From Spirochaetota bacterium (lineage in GTDB: Bacteria; Spirochaetota; UBA4802; UB4802): a stretch of DNA of 5,293 nucleotides. Position 1 is the stretch's first letter, and every line of letters starts with the position of its first letter. The translations under genes were made by a program, and so were the position numbers. Shown piece after piece: positions 1 through 5,293 of this stretch. The stretch spans positions 1-5,293 of the forward strand of contig JAKPOE010000389.1 of NCBI GenBank assembly GCA_029548025.1, read 5' to 3'. Under the pieces are notes generated by a model that saw nothing but the letters and a program-made list of their open reading frames with translations, was not told where the DNA came from and made no database searches.

Positions 1-994
1 TTGTTTTAAAATCACCTTCTTTTATTTTGTTTGTAGCTCTCGTCAATAAATACGAAAAGATATGATCATGGTTGATGGTTGTCATTGTATAAATGTCATG
101 CATATATCGATACATAATATCAATGGCAATTTTCCGTAGCACTACATCGTTTTGCAAATCCTGTGGTTGCAGGTAAAGGTTTTTACTTTTGATTTTCCTC
201 TTTGCCAGATAGCTCTTTAAATAGGGGCTTATGGCAATGGGATTGCCAAAATTGATATCGATATCAACACCTTCTACCAGCATTGTCCCTTCAACCTCAA
301 GCTCTTCTTCTATGCGCTCGGGCAAACTTTTAACAAATGTGCTGGCTATCTTATTGATAATATTTCGATGCGCTCGTATGGGAAAATATGTTATATTTAC
401 CGGTACAATATAAGTTTCCTGATCAACAACATGTGATAATTCATTATCATGTATACCAAAATGAGCCATTAATGTGTTCAACTCATCACATGCATTACGA
501 ATTTGGCAGTTTTTCAACTCTTCTCTATAAAATTGTGCGTGTAATGCAATATTGGCAGCACCGGTATGAGGTGGCCGTCGTATCCCGGAGTTGTAAACCA
601 TATATTTGCCACGTTCTATAAACCTTTTATCCTTTATCATCTGCCCTTCAGGGAATATTATACAATCCATATCCCCTCTGAGCAAAGCACCAATGAACTT
701 AACATCTCTCATGGGATCTTTCGTTGAAACAGCACCAACCTTTTCCATGAATCTTCCAAAGCTGCCTGTAAAAAAGCTGTAATGTGCTAATGAATAGAGA
801 TACTTTCCTGTTATTTTATAAATAACATTGGGAAGAAAAAATGTTTCCATTCGGGTAAAATGGTTTACCACAAATACAACAGGAGCTTTAGGAATTCTTT
901 CGGGATCATGTACCCGTATAGTAGCTTTGCTTAATTTAGAAAGCGTATCAATTGCCAACCCTGTTAATTTCATAAGATTAAACGAAATGTCCAT
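1..994 (-). CDS. PlsC-type phospholipid/glycerol acyltransferase, long form (3' end cut by the window edge)
   Basis: The 331 codons present read without interruption and no stop is reached at the left edge. The PlsC/LPLAT signature is visible: NHFTRMET at residues 44-51 (motif I, normally NHx4D), a GAVS segment near 87-90, FPEG at 114-117 (motif III), and IVPVN near 196-200 (motif IV). Members of this family transfer a fatty acyl group from acyl-CoA or acyl-ACP to lysophosphatidate or a related acceptor at the inner membrane face. Two things are odd. Motif I has Glu (E50) where the usual acid is Asp. About 83 residues separate FPEG from VPVN, against roughly 30 in an ordinary PlsC of about 240 residues, and at least 130 residues follow. 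The start at 994 is chosen because GAGGA lies 7 bases upstream; an in-frame ATG further upstream, inside the Nudix gene, lacks such a site. The exact acceptor is unknown. Confidence 0.88.
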   Translation of the reverse strand, partial: MDISFNLMKLTGLAIDTLSKLSKATIRVHDPERIPKAPVVFVVNHFTRMETFFLPNVIYKITGKYLYSLAHYSFFTGSFGRFMEKVGAVSTKDPMRDVKFIGALLRGDMDCIIFPEGQMIKDKRFIERGKYMVYNSGIRRPPHTGAANIALHAQFYREELKNCQIRNACDELNTLMAHFGIHDNELSHVVDQETYIVPVNITYFPIRAHRNIINKIASTFVKSLPERIEEELEVEGTMLVEGVDIDINFGNPIAISPYLKSYLAKRKIKSKNLYLQPQDLQNDVVLRKIAIDIMYRYMHDIYTMTTINHDHIFSYLLTRATNKIKEGDFKT

Positions 995-1001
995 TGCTAC
1001 T

Positions 1002-1007
1002 TCCTCA
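1002..1007 (-). promoter_or_regulatory. Ribosome binding site of the acyltransferase, overlapping the Nudix stop codon
   Basis: On the minus strand TGAGGA contains the TGA stop of the Nudix gene and a GAGGA Shine-Dalgarno core, 7 bases before the acyltransferase ATG at 994-992. This fixes the start of the acyltransferase and suggests that ribosomes ending the Nudix gene re-initiate there. Confidence 0.75.
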
Positions 1008-1427
1008 ATATCGGTTATTTTTATAGTCTTTAAGTATCTGTGCATGATCAAAAGCCATGGTGGCGGGCACATTGCATATATTAAAAATTTTTACTTCTCT
1101 GGCATCATCATTGGCTTCTGGTTTTCCTTTAGCCCTGGCAATATAGACAGTGGTAATAGTATGCTGACGCGGATCCCGTGCTGGATCAGAATAGGTGTGA
1201 AATTGCCTCAGCAATATAACATCAAGCGATGTCTCCTCCTTTGCCTCCCGTATTGCTGCCTGCTCCAGCGTTTCACCATAATCCACAAAGCCACCTGGTA
1301 AAGCCCACCCATAAGGAGGATTTTTACGTTTTATTAACACAATCTCATCAGGTTTAACATTGCCATATTCATCTTCAAGCTGTATAATAATGTCAACGGT
1401 AGGTACAGGGTTGCGGTAAGCAGTCAT
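1005..1427 (-). CDS. Nudix hydrolase, ADP-ribose pyrophosphatase-like
   Basis: This 140-residue protein is a complete single-domain Nudix hydrolase. The Nudix box (GX5EX7REUXEEXGU) runs from G46 through E52 and R60-E61 to E64-E65, with the metal-binding glutamates present. The one deviation is Ser67 where the box normally has Gly. The segment before it ([12 protein letters not shown], 41-52) and the motif [12 protein letters not shown] (79-90) are typical of bacterial and archaeal Nudix enzymes annotated as ADP-ribose pyrophosphatases, which split ADP-ribose to AMP and ribose-5-phosphate; the same motif also occurs in the Nudix domains of NAD-metabolism proteins. Substrate assignment is by family resemblance only. 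It would act in the cytoplasm, as there is no signal peptide. The gene starts 3 bases after the membrane sensor gene and ends 10 bases before the acyltransferase, so it is the middle gene of an operon. Confidence 0.9.
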   Translation of the reverse strand: MTAYRNPVPTVDIIIQLEDEYGNVKPDEIVLIKRKNPPYGWALPGGFVDYGETLEQAAIREAKEETSLDVILLRQFHTYSDPARDPRQHTITTVYIARAKGKPEANDDAREVKIFNICNVPATMAFDHAQILKDYKNNRY

Positions 1428-1430
1428 ATG

Positions 1431-1438
1431 TCACCCTT
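1431..1438 (-). promoter_or_regulatory. Ribosome binding site of the Nudix gene, inside the end of the sensor gene
   Basis: On the minus strand AAGGGTGA includes the last codons and the TGA stop (1433-1431) of the sensor gene. Its AGGG core is 6 bases from the Nudix ATG at 1427-1425, which supports that start and indicates translational coupling between the two genes. Confidence 0.7.
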
Positions 1439-2564
1439 TGTTAAAATACTTTATCATGGTTATCTCATTACCTTTCTCATTAAACGACACATTAAAGATA
1501 TCCTGCAACATCGTTAACCCCACACCATGATAATTGTTGATTAAATTACCGTCGGGCAGCGTTGTAATATAGTGCTCCCATTCAAAACCTTTACCCTCAT
1601 CAGTTATGATGTATTTCACATGATCAGGGGATAAATAATACTGTACCTTAATCTTCCGATTCTCTAAATACTCTTTATTGCATCTATCAATAACATGATC
1701 CCAATAATTGCCATTTTTTTTCTTTAAAAGGCTCTTGGTCTTAAAATCTATCTCTAAATTACCATGCTCTATGGCATTGATGATAGCTTCCTGCAGCCCC
1801 AACTGTATGCGTATGATCTCTTTTTTTTCTATATAGGTTTCTAAATTTCTTGTTAATCTATATGACAGCATGTTTACCATGCGTATGTTGTTATCCAGAA
1901 TAAATTCTGCAAATTCGCTTTTGAGATAGTTACTGGTAAGGTAGTCAGATTGCATAATCCTGCCTATAGCAAGGATATATTGCAACTGTTCATCTTTAAA
2001 AATGGGAACTAACTTAAATGCAATAGATTTTATTTCGGCATAGTGTTGCACCTTACACGGTAGAACAATTTCAGCCTCATATCCTTTAAATACATCTTTA
2101 AATCTGCTGAGCAAAAGATCCCGTAATCTCACCGAATCTTCAAATGACTTTTCATATAAAACTGCTCTGAATGGTTGCTGTATCAATTCTTCTTTTTCAA
2201 AATTAAGTATGGTTGTTAATGCAGGATTAATGCTTAAAATTTTTCCAATATTATCAAGGAGTATGATAATTTCATTGGAATGCTCTATAATGACGTCCTT
2301 TAATGCTAATTCATTTTTACTGCTAACAATCTCATTTGTTGTTATAACCAAAAATTTTATAGTTGAATAGATCCCTGTAACTAACATCAGAACAAATAAA
2401 ACAAAAAGAAATAAATAAGAAGGTTGTAACAATGAATGATTGATGGAGTAATATATAAATACATACATTACTATAAATAAGGTAATAATTATTAGAGCTA
2501 AAACTCCATACAGAAGCAAATCCCATCGCTTTTGTTTAACGCTATATGTTATACTATGTTTCAT
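1431..2564 (-). CDS. Membrane PAS protein with RsbW-type (HATPase_c_2) ATPase domain
   Basis: A 377-residue protein. Two hydrophobic helices (about 15-40 and 49-75) anchor it, with a very short loop between them, so nearly all of it should be cytoplasmic. A PAS-like domain follows (about 88-205; it opens IIEHSNEIIILLDNIGKIL). The C-terminal part is a GHKL ATPase: N box E259, N263, H267-G268-N269; G1 box D322-E-G324-K-G326-F327; G2 box H346-G-V-G-L350. There is no HisKA-type phosphoacceptor helix with an H-box before the N box. The compact NAIEHGN N box is that of anti-sigma serine kinases (RsbW/SpoIIAB class) rather than classical histidine kinases. About 50 residues separate the N and G1 boxes, including a charged segment near 278-305. 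I infer a membrane sensor in a partner-switching pathway; no STAS-domain partner or sigma factor is in the window. It heads the operon; its ATG at 2564 has no strong Shine-Dalgarno site. Confidence 0.85.
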   Translation of the reverse strand: MKHSITYSVKQKRWDLLLYGVLALIIITLFIVMYVFIYYSINHSLLQPSYLFLFVLFVLMLVTGIYSTIKFLVITTNEIVSSKNELALKDVIIEHSNEIIILLDNIGKILSINPALTTILNFEKEELIQQPFRAVLYEKSFEDSVRLRDLLLSRFKDVFKGYEAEIVLPCKVQHYAEIKSIAFKLVPIFKDEQLQYILAIGRIMQSDYLTSNYLKSEFAEFILDNNIRMVNMLSYRLTRNLETYIEKKEIIRIQLGLQEAIINAIEHGNLEIDFKTKSLLKKKNGNYWDHVIDRCNKEYLENRKIKVQYYLSPDHVKYIITDEGKGFEWEHYITTLPDGNLINNYHGVGLTMLQDIFNVSFNEKGNEITMIKYFNKG

Positions 2565-2607
2565 ACTTCATTGTGGCAAACGATATCAATTATTTACTAT
2601 AGTAGCC

Positions 2608-2637
2608 ATTATAACCAATATTAATTATAAATTTCAA
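2608..2637 (-). promoter_or_regulatory. Sigma-70-type promoter for the sensor/Nudix/acyltransferase operon
   Basis: On the minus strand TTGAAA (2637-2632) is followed by an 18-base spacer and a perfect TATAAT (2613-2608). Transcription would begin near 2600, giving a leader of roughly 35 bases before the sensor start at 2564. This is the best match to a housekeeping promoter in the window. It is a sequence match only. Confidence 0.65.
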
Positions 2638-2711
2638 GCAATTTGTCTATTTTGTCAAAAAAATAGCTTGAATATTTTACACAGTTCCCATTATATGCAT
2701 TATCGTTTACG

Positions 2712-2739
2712 TTGTCATTCAATGCAAAAAAAATATAAC
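2712..2739 (+). promoter_or_regulatory. cimA: Candidate upstream promoter of cimA
   Basis: TTGTCA (2712-2717), a 16-base spacer and TATAAC (2734-2739); each box matches five of six consensus bases. The -10 box lies inside the left arm of the inverted repeat. It would give a leader of about 100 bases before cimA. In such AT-rich DNA a chance match is possible. Confidence 0.4.
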
Positions 2740-2791
2740 ACTCCATTAAAATTATTTAATAATATTTGTACTGCCAGAAAAAGTGTTATAT
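2733..2791. repeat. Perfect 10-base inverted repeat flanking a 39-base spacer, possible operator pair
   Basis: ATATAACACT at 2733-2742 is the exact reverse complement of AGTGTTATAT at 2782-2791. The arms are 49 bases apart start to start, which is near five helical turns, so a protein bound at both would sit on one face of the DNA. Each arm overlaps the -10 box of one cimA promoter candidate. The 39-base interval is too long for a typical terminator hairpin, and no T-run follows. A regulator acting on cimA is an inference. Confidence 0.5.
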
Positions 2792-2794
2792 ATT
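2766..2794 (+). promoter_or_regulatory. cimA: Candidate proximal promoter of cimA
   Basis: TTGTAC (2766-2771), a 17-base spacer and TATATT (2789-2794). The -10 box matches five of six bases and the spacing is ideal, but the -35 box keeps only TTG. It would give a leader of about 40 bases. The right arm of the inverted repeat covers the start of the -10 box. Confidence 0.4.
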
Positions 2795-2843
2795 AATTGT
2801 ATGCTAATACCATGGTCAACAGTTAAAGTACCCGTGAGCTATT

Positions 2844-4430
2844 ATGGAACATAACACAGGAAACATCATTGTATATGATACTACATTGCGCGATGGAGCC
2901 CAAACGTTTGGTATTTCATTTTCCCTTCAGGATAAAATCCGTATTGCACTTGAATTAGATGCATTGAAGATTGACTATATCGAAGGCGGCTGGCCAGGAT
3001 CCAATCCAAAGGATAATCTTTTCTTCAGTGAAATCCGTAATGCTTCTATAAATCATTCTAAAATCGCAGCCTTCGGTTCAACCCGACGTCCTAAAATGAA
3101 ATTAGCGGAAGATGAACTTTTGCACAATCTCATCCAATCCAATGCTCATACCCTGACCATTGTAGCAAAATCATGGGATTTCCATGTTACCGACGCACTC
3201 AACATAACGCTGGAGGAAAATTTAAATCTGGTGTATGATACCATTGCCTATTGCAAGGATAAGGGATTTGAGGTCTTTTTAGATGCCGAGCATTTTTATG
3301 ATGGTTTTAAAGCCAACGGCGATTATGCTATGAAGGTTTTAGAAAGTGCAAAAAAAGCCGGTGTTGATATGCTGGTACTGTGCGACACTAACGGAGGCAC
3401 TCTGACTCATGAAATTAGCTCCATTACACAAACTGTCTGTTCATCATTTACAACACCTATTGGCGTGCACCACCACAATGACGCAGGAGTAGCCGTAGCT
3501 AATGGAATTGCAGCAATAGTAAATGGGGCAATCTCGGTCCAGGGCACAATAAACGGCTACGGTGAACGTTGCGGCAACTGTGATCTTACCACACTGATAC
3601 CAAATATTGTACTAAAGTTAGGCTACCATTGCAATGCAGAAAACGCTCTTCACCATCTTACCGAAACAAGCCGGTATATCAGTGAAATAGCAAATTTAGC
3701 CCATAATGAGCATGCTCCGTATGTTGGCGACAATGCTTTTGCCCATAAAGGCGGCATTCATGTATCAGCATTAAAACATAACACCGCAACCTATGAGCAT
3801 ATCAATCCGGAATTAGTGGGAAACAGACGAAAGGTTATCATCTCTGAGCTTGCAGGCAAAAGCAATATTCAGGTAAAGGCTGAAGAACTGGGGATTTCTT
3901 TAAATAAAATTAAATTATCAGAAGCAATACTTCACCGCATAAAAGTTTTAGAAGATCAGGGATTTCAGTTTGAAGCTGCTGAGGGATCGTTTGAATTATT
4001 AATACGAAAAAGCAATGGCGAATACACCCCTTTCTTTACACTGAAGGGCTTCAGAGTAATAACCGAGAAGAATGAATCAGGAAAAGTATCCTGTGAAGCA
4101 ACAATCAAGGTTGATGTTGATGGGCAGATTGAGCATACGGCGGCTAACGGCAATGGACCCGTTCAGGCGCTTGATAATGCACTGCGAAAAGCACTGGAAA
4201 GCTTTTATCCTGAAATAAACGAACTGCAACTTTCCGATTATAAAGTCAGAGTCCTTGATGAAAAAGAAGGCACCGGTTCGCCTGTACGTGTACTTATTGA
4301 TCATAAACGGCATGTTGATCACTGGGGTACGGTAGGTGTATCAACCAATATAATCGAAGCCTCATGGCAGGCATTGGTTGATGGTATTGAATATATGCTC
4401 CTTAAAACACGGAACAATACAAAACATTAA
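2844..4430 (+). CDS. cimA: (R)-citramalate synthase
   Basis: CimA condenses pyruvate and acetyl-CoA to (R)-citramalate, the first step of the threonine-independent route to 2-oxobutanoate and isoleucine. The 528 residues match the long CimA family known from Geobacter. The N-terminal TIM barrel of the HMGL/LeuA superfamily shows DTTLRDGAQ (12-20; R16 and D17 catalytic, D12 metal ligand), the metal-binding HHHND (209-213) and NGYGERCGNCDLTTLIP (237-253). A linker motif, AFAHKGGIHVSAL (298-310), is typical of this superfamily. The C-terminal LeuA dimerisation/allosteric domain spans about 395-520, including GTGSPVRVLID (476-486) and the segment WGTVGVSTNIIEASWQAL (494-511). In related enzymes this domain binds the feedback inhibitor, isoleucine in CimA. 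A TGA in frame two codons before the ATG makes 2844 the earliest start; no clear Shine-Dalgarno site precedes it. The alternative, 2-isopropylmalate synthase, is less likely because the sequence pattern and length are those of CimA. Confidence 0.93.
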   Translation: MEHNTGNIIVYDTTLRDGAQTFGISFSLQDKIRIALELDALKIDYIEGGWPGSNPKDNLFFSEIRNASINHSKIAAFGSTRRPKMKLAEDELLHNLIQSNAHTLTIVAKSWDFHVTDALNITLEENLNLVYDTIAYCKDKGFEVFLDAEHFYDGFKANGDYAMKVLESAKKAGVDMLVLCDTNGGTLTHEISSITQTVCSSFTTPIGVHHHNDAGVAVANGIAAIVNGAISVQGTINGYGERCGNCDLTTLIPNIVLKLGYHCNAENALHHLTETSRYISEIANLAHNEHAPYVGDNAFAHKGGIHVSALKHNTATYEHINPELVGNRRKVIISELAGKSNIQVKAEELGISLNKIKLSEAILHRIKVLEDQGFQFEAAEGSFELLIRKSNGEYTPFFTLKGFRVITEKNESGKVSCEATIKVDVDGQIEHTAANGNGPVQALDNALRKALESFYPEINELQLSDYKVRVLDEKEGTGSPVRVLIDHKRHVDHWGTVGVSTNIIEASWQALVDGIEYMLLKTRNNTKH

Positions 4431-4452
4431 TATACCAGGTAGTACCATTATA

Positions 4453-5247
4453 ATGAACTCTCAGCCTATAGGTATCTTTGATTCTGGGATAGGGGGGCTT
4501 ACTGTTTGTAAAGCCATCCATGAAATGCTGCCATATGAAAACTTAATCTACTTTGGCGATACTGCCCGTTTTCCCTATGGCACACGTTCCCCGGAAACAC
4601 TGATACGCTATGCACGCCAGATAACTGCATATCTTTTATCGCGCAATGTTAAAATGATTGTCATTGCATGCAATACATCATCCGCAGCAGCATTGCCTAT
4701 ACTGGAACAGGAAAACGCCATCCCTATCATTGGAGTTATCAATGCCGGTGCACGAGCAGCCTGCAAAAGAGTGTATAATAATACAATAGGTGTTATTGCC
4801 ACGCGGGCAACGGTAAAAAGCGGATCATACCCGAAGGCAATTCATGCAATAAATCCGGAAGTGAAGGTAATCCAGCAACAGGCAACTCTGCTGGTATCTC
4901 TTATTGAAGAGGGCTGGATAGACGAAGAGGTAACAAAATTAACCATCACAAAATATCTTCAACATATGATCGATGAAAAAACAAAAACCGTAATTTTAGG
5001 CTGTACTCACTTCCCCATTTTGAAAGCAACAATCCGTAAGGTGTATCCGCAATTAGATTTAGTTGATACCAGCGAAGAAATAGCACGTGAAGTAAAAGAA
5101 ATTTTAGTAAAAAAAAATCTTGCAAATAATTCATTATCAGGCAAAATAGAGCTCTATGCATCGGATATCACCGATACCATGCACTATTTAAAATCATTAT
5201 TCTTCAATGGCGATGATGTCCCGGTAGAAAAACTTACTATAGGATAG
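4453..5247 (+). CDS. murI: Glutamate racemase
   Basis: MurI interconverts L- and D-glutamate in the cytoplasm without a cofactor, supplying D-glutamate for the peptidoglycan stem peptide. The 264 residues are normal for the family. The N-terminal IGIFDSGIGGLTV (6-18) holds D10 and S11, and YFGDTARFPYG follows (33-43). The two catalytic cysteines are C73 in IACNTSSA (71-78) and C184 in LGCTHFP (182-188), with H186 beside the second. The usual CPxxVPLVE segment reads QATLLVSLIEEG (143-154), so its Cys-Pro is lost while the acidic end is kept. I place the start at 4453: the same frame stays open back to an ATG at 4378 inside cimA, but those 25 codons resemble no MurI N terminus. AGGT at 4437-4440 is a weak, rather distant ribosome site. 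It follows cimA by 22 bases with no terminator, so it is likely co-transcribed. Confidence 0.95.
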   Translation: MNSQPIGIFDSGIGGLTVCKAIHEMLPYENLIYFGDTARFPYGTRSPETLIRYARQITAYLLSRNVKMIVIACNTSSAAALPILEQENAIPIIGVINAGARAACKRVYNNTIGVIATRATVKSGSYPKAIHAINPEVKVIQQQATLLVSLIEEGWIDEEVTKLTITKYLQHMIDEKTKTVILGCTHFPILKATIRKVYPQLDLVDTSEEIAREVKEILVKKNLANNSLSGKIELYASDITDTMHYLKSLFFNGDDVPVEKLTIG

Positions 5248-5254
5248 TTCCAGG

Positions 5255-5293
5255 ATGAAACAACTCCTCATTTTTGTATTTGCTGCAACAATG
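5255..5293 (+). CDS. Start of an unidentified gene with a signal-peptide-like N terminus (cut by the window edge)
   Basis: Only 13 codons are present: MKQLLIFVFAATM. A lysine followed by a hydrophobic run is what a secretion signal or first membrane helix looks like. An AGGA at 5241-5244, within the end of murI, lies 10 bases upstream of the ATG, and the gap to the murI stop is 7 bases, so it would be the third gene of the cimA-murI operon. The product cannot be identified. Confidence 0.5.
   Translation, partial: MKQLLIFVFAATM

Larger units (their letters stand above)
2565..2843. other. Divergent intergenic region between the sensor operon and cimA
   Basis: 279 bases, strongly AT-rich, with no reading frame that looks coding. 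It holds one good minus-strand promoter (2608-2637), two weaker plus-strand promoter candidates (2712-2739 and 2766-2794), and an inverted repeat with 10-base arms (2733-2742 and 2782-2791). No terminator, tRNA, T-box-like leader or recognisable riboswitch is seen. Confidence 0.7.

Noticed and set aside
252..267. Perfect 16-base palindrome TTGATATCGATATCAA
   Set aside because: It lies inside the acyltransferase and encodes an alternating Asp-Ile stretch (VDIDIN); the palindrome follows from repeated GAT-ATC codons.
231..1301. Plus-strand open frames at 231-413, 388-621 and 828-1301
   Set aside because: They lie antisense to the acyltransferase and Nudix genes, whose conserved motifs are intact, and their own translations resemble no protein family.
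2332..2526. Minus-strand 64-residue frame inside the sensor gene
   Set aside because: It is an out-of-frame shadow of the two membrane helices; its hydrophobic look comes from the T-rich codons of the real gene.
2668..2697. Third plus-strand promoter-like match (TTGAAT, 18 bases, TATATG)
   Set aside because: Weak -10 box and far from cimA; such matches are expected by chance in this AT-rich stretch.
4378..4452. N-terminal extension of murI overlapping the end of cimA
   Set aside because: The extra 25 codons are out of frame with cimA, have no family resemblance, and the canonical MurI start (MxxxPIGIFDSGIGG) falls at 4453.
5109..5117. Run of nine A near the end of murI as a frameshift site
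   Set aside because: The frame reads through normally to a family-typical C terminus; similar A8 runs in the sensor gene also keep frame.
3965..5161. Minus-strand open frames at 3965-4153, 4077-4322, 4608-4802 and 4946-5161
   Set aside because: All are antisense to cimA or murI, have no ribosome site of note and no recognisable family.

Overview
This is an AT-rich bacterial window with tightly packed genes in two divergent groups, separated by a 279-base intergenic region at 2565-2843. Gene content, codon use and poorly conserved Shine-Dalgarno sites are ordinary for a free-living AT-rich bacterium. Two traits fit the Spirochaetota or a deltaproteobacterial-type lineage: a membrane PAS protein with an RsbW-like ATPase domain, and a long-form citramalate synthase of the Geobacter/Leptospira kind. 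That placement is inference; nothing in the window fixes the taxon.

Left arm (minus strand, read from 2564 down to the window edge). Three genes lie almost end to end: a two-helix membrane PAS protein with an anti-sigma-factor-type ATPase domain (1431-2564), a Nudix hydrolase of the ADP-ribose pyrophosphatase-like kind (1005-1427), and an unusually long PlsC-type acyltransferase that runs off the left edge (1-994). Gaps are 3 and 10 bases. In both junctions the ribosome binding site lies in or across the stop codon of the preceding gene, so the three are probably co-transcribed and translationally coupled. A good sigma-70-type promoter (TTGAAA, 18 bases, TATAAT) sits just upstream of the membrane protein gene.

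Right arm (plus strand). A full-length (R)-citramalate synthase gene, cimA (2844-4430), is followed after 22 bases by the glutamate racemase gene murI (4453-5247), and 7 bases later by the first 13 codons of a gene with a signal-peptide-like start (5255 to the edge). cimA makes citramalate from pyruvate and acetyl-CoA for threonine-independent isoleucine synthesis. MurI supplies D-glutamate for peptidoglycan. They share no pathway, so this looks like a housekeeping operon. Upstream of cimA two candidate promoters are each overlapped at the -10 box by one arm of a perfect 10-base inverted repeat, which is the most suggestive regulatory signal here.

No tRNA, rRNA, CRISPR array, insertion sequence or phage gene is visible. 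The window is mostly ordinary core metabolism. The less usual points are the divergent catalytic motif and internal insertion of the acyltransferase, the insertion inside the ATPase domain of the membrane protein, and the paired operator-like repeat before cimA.
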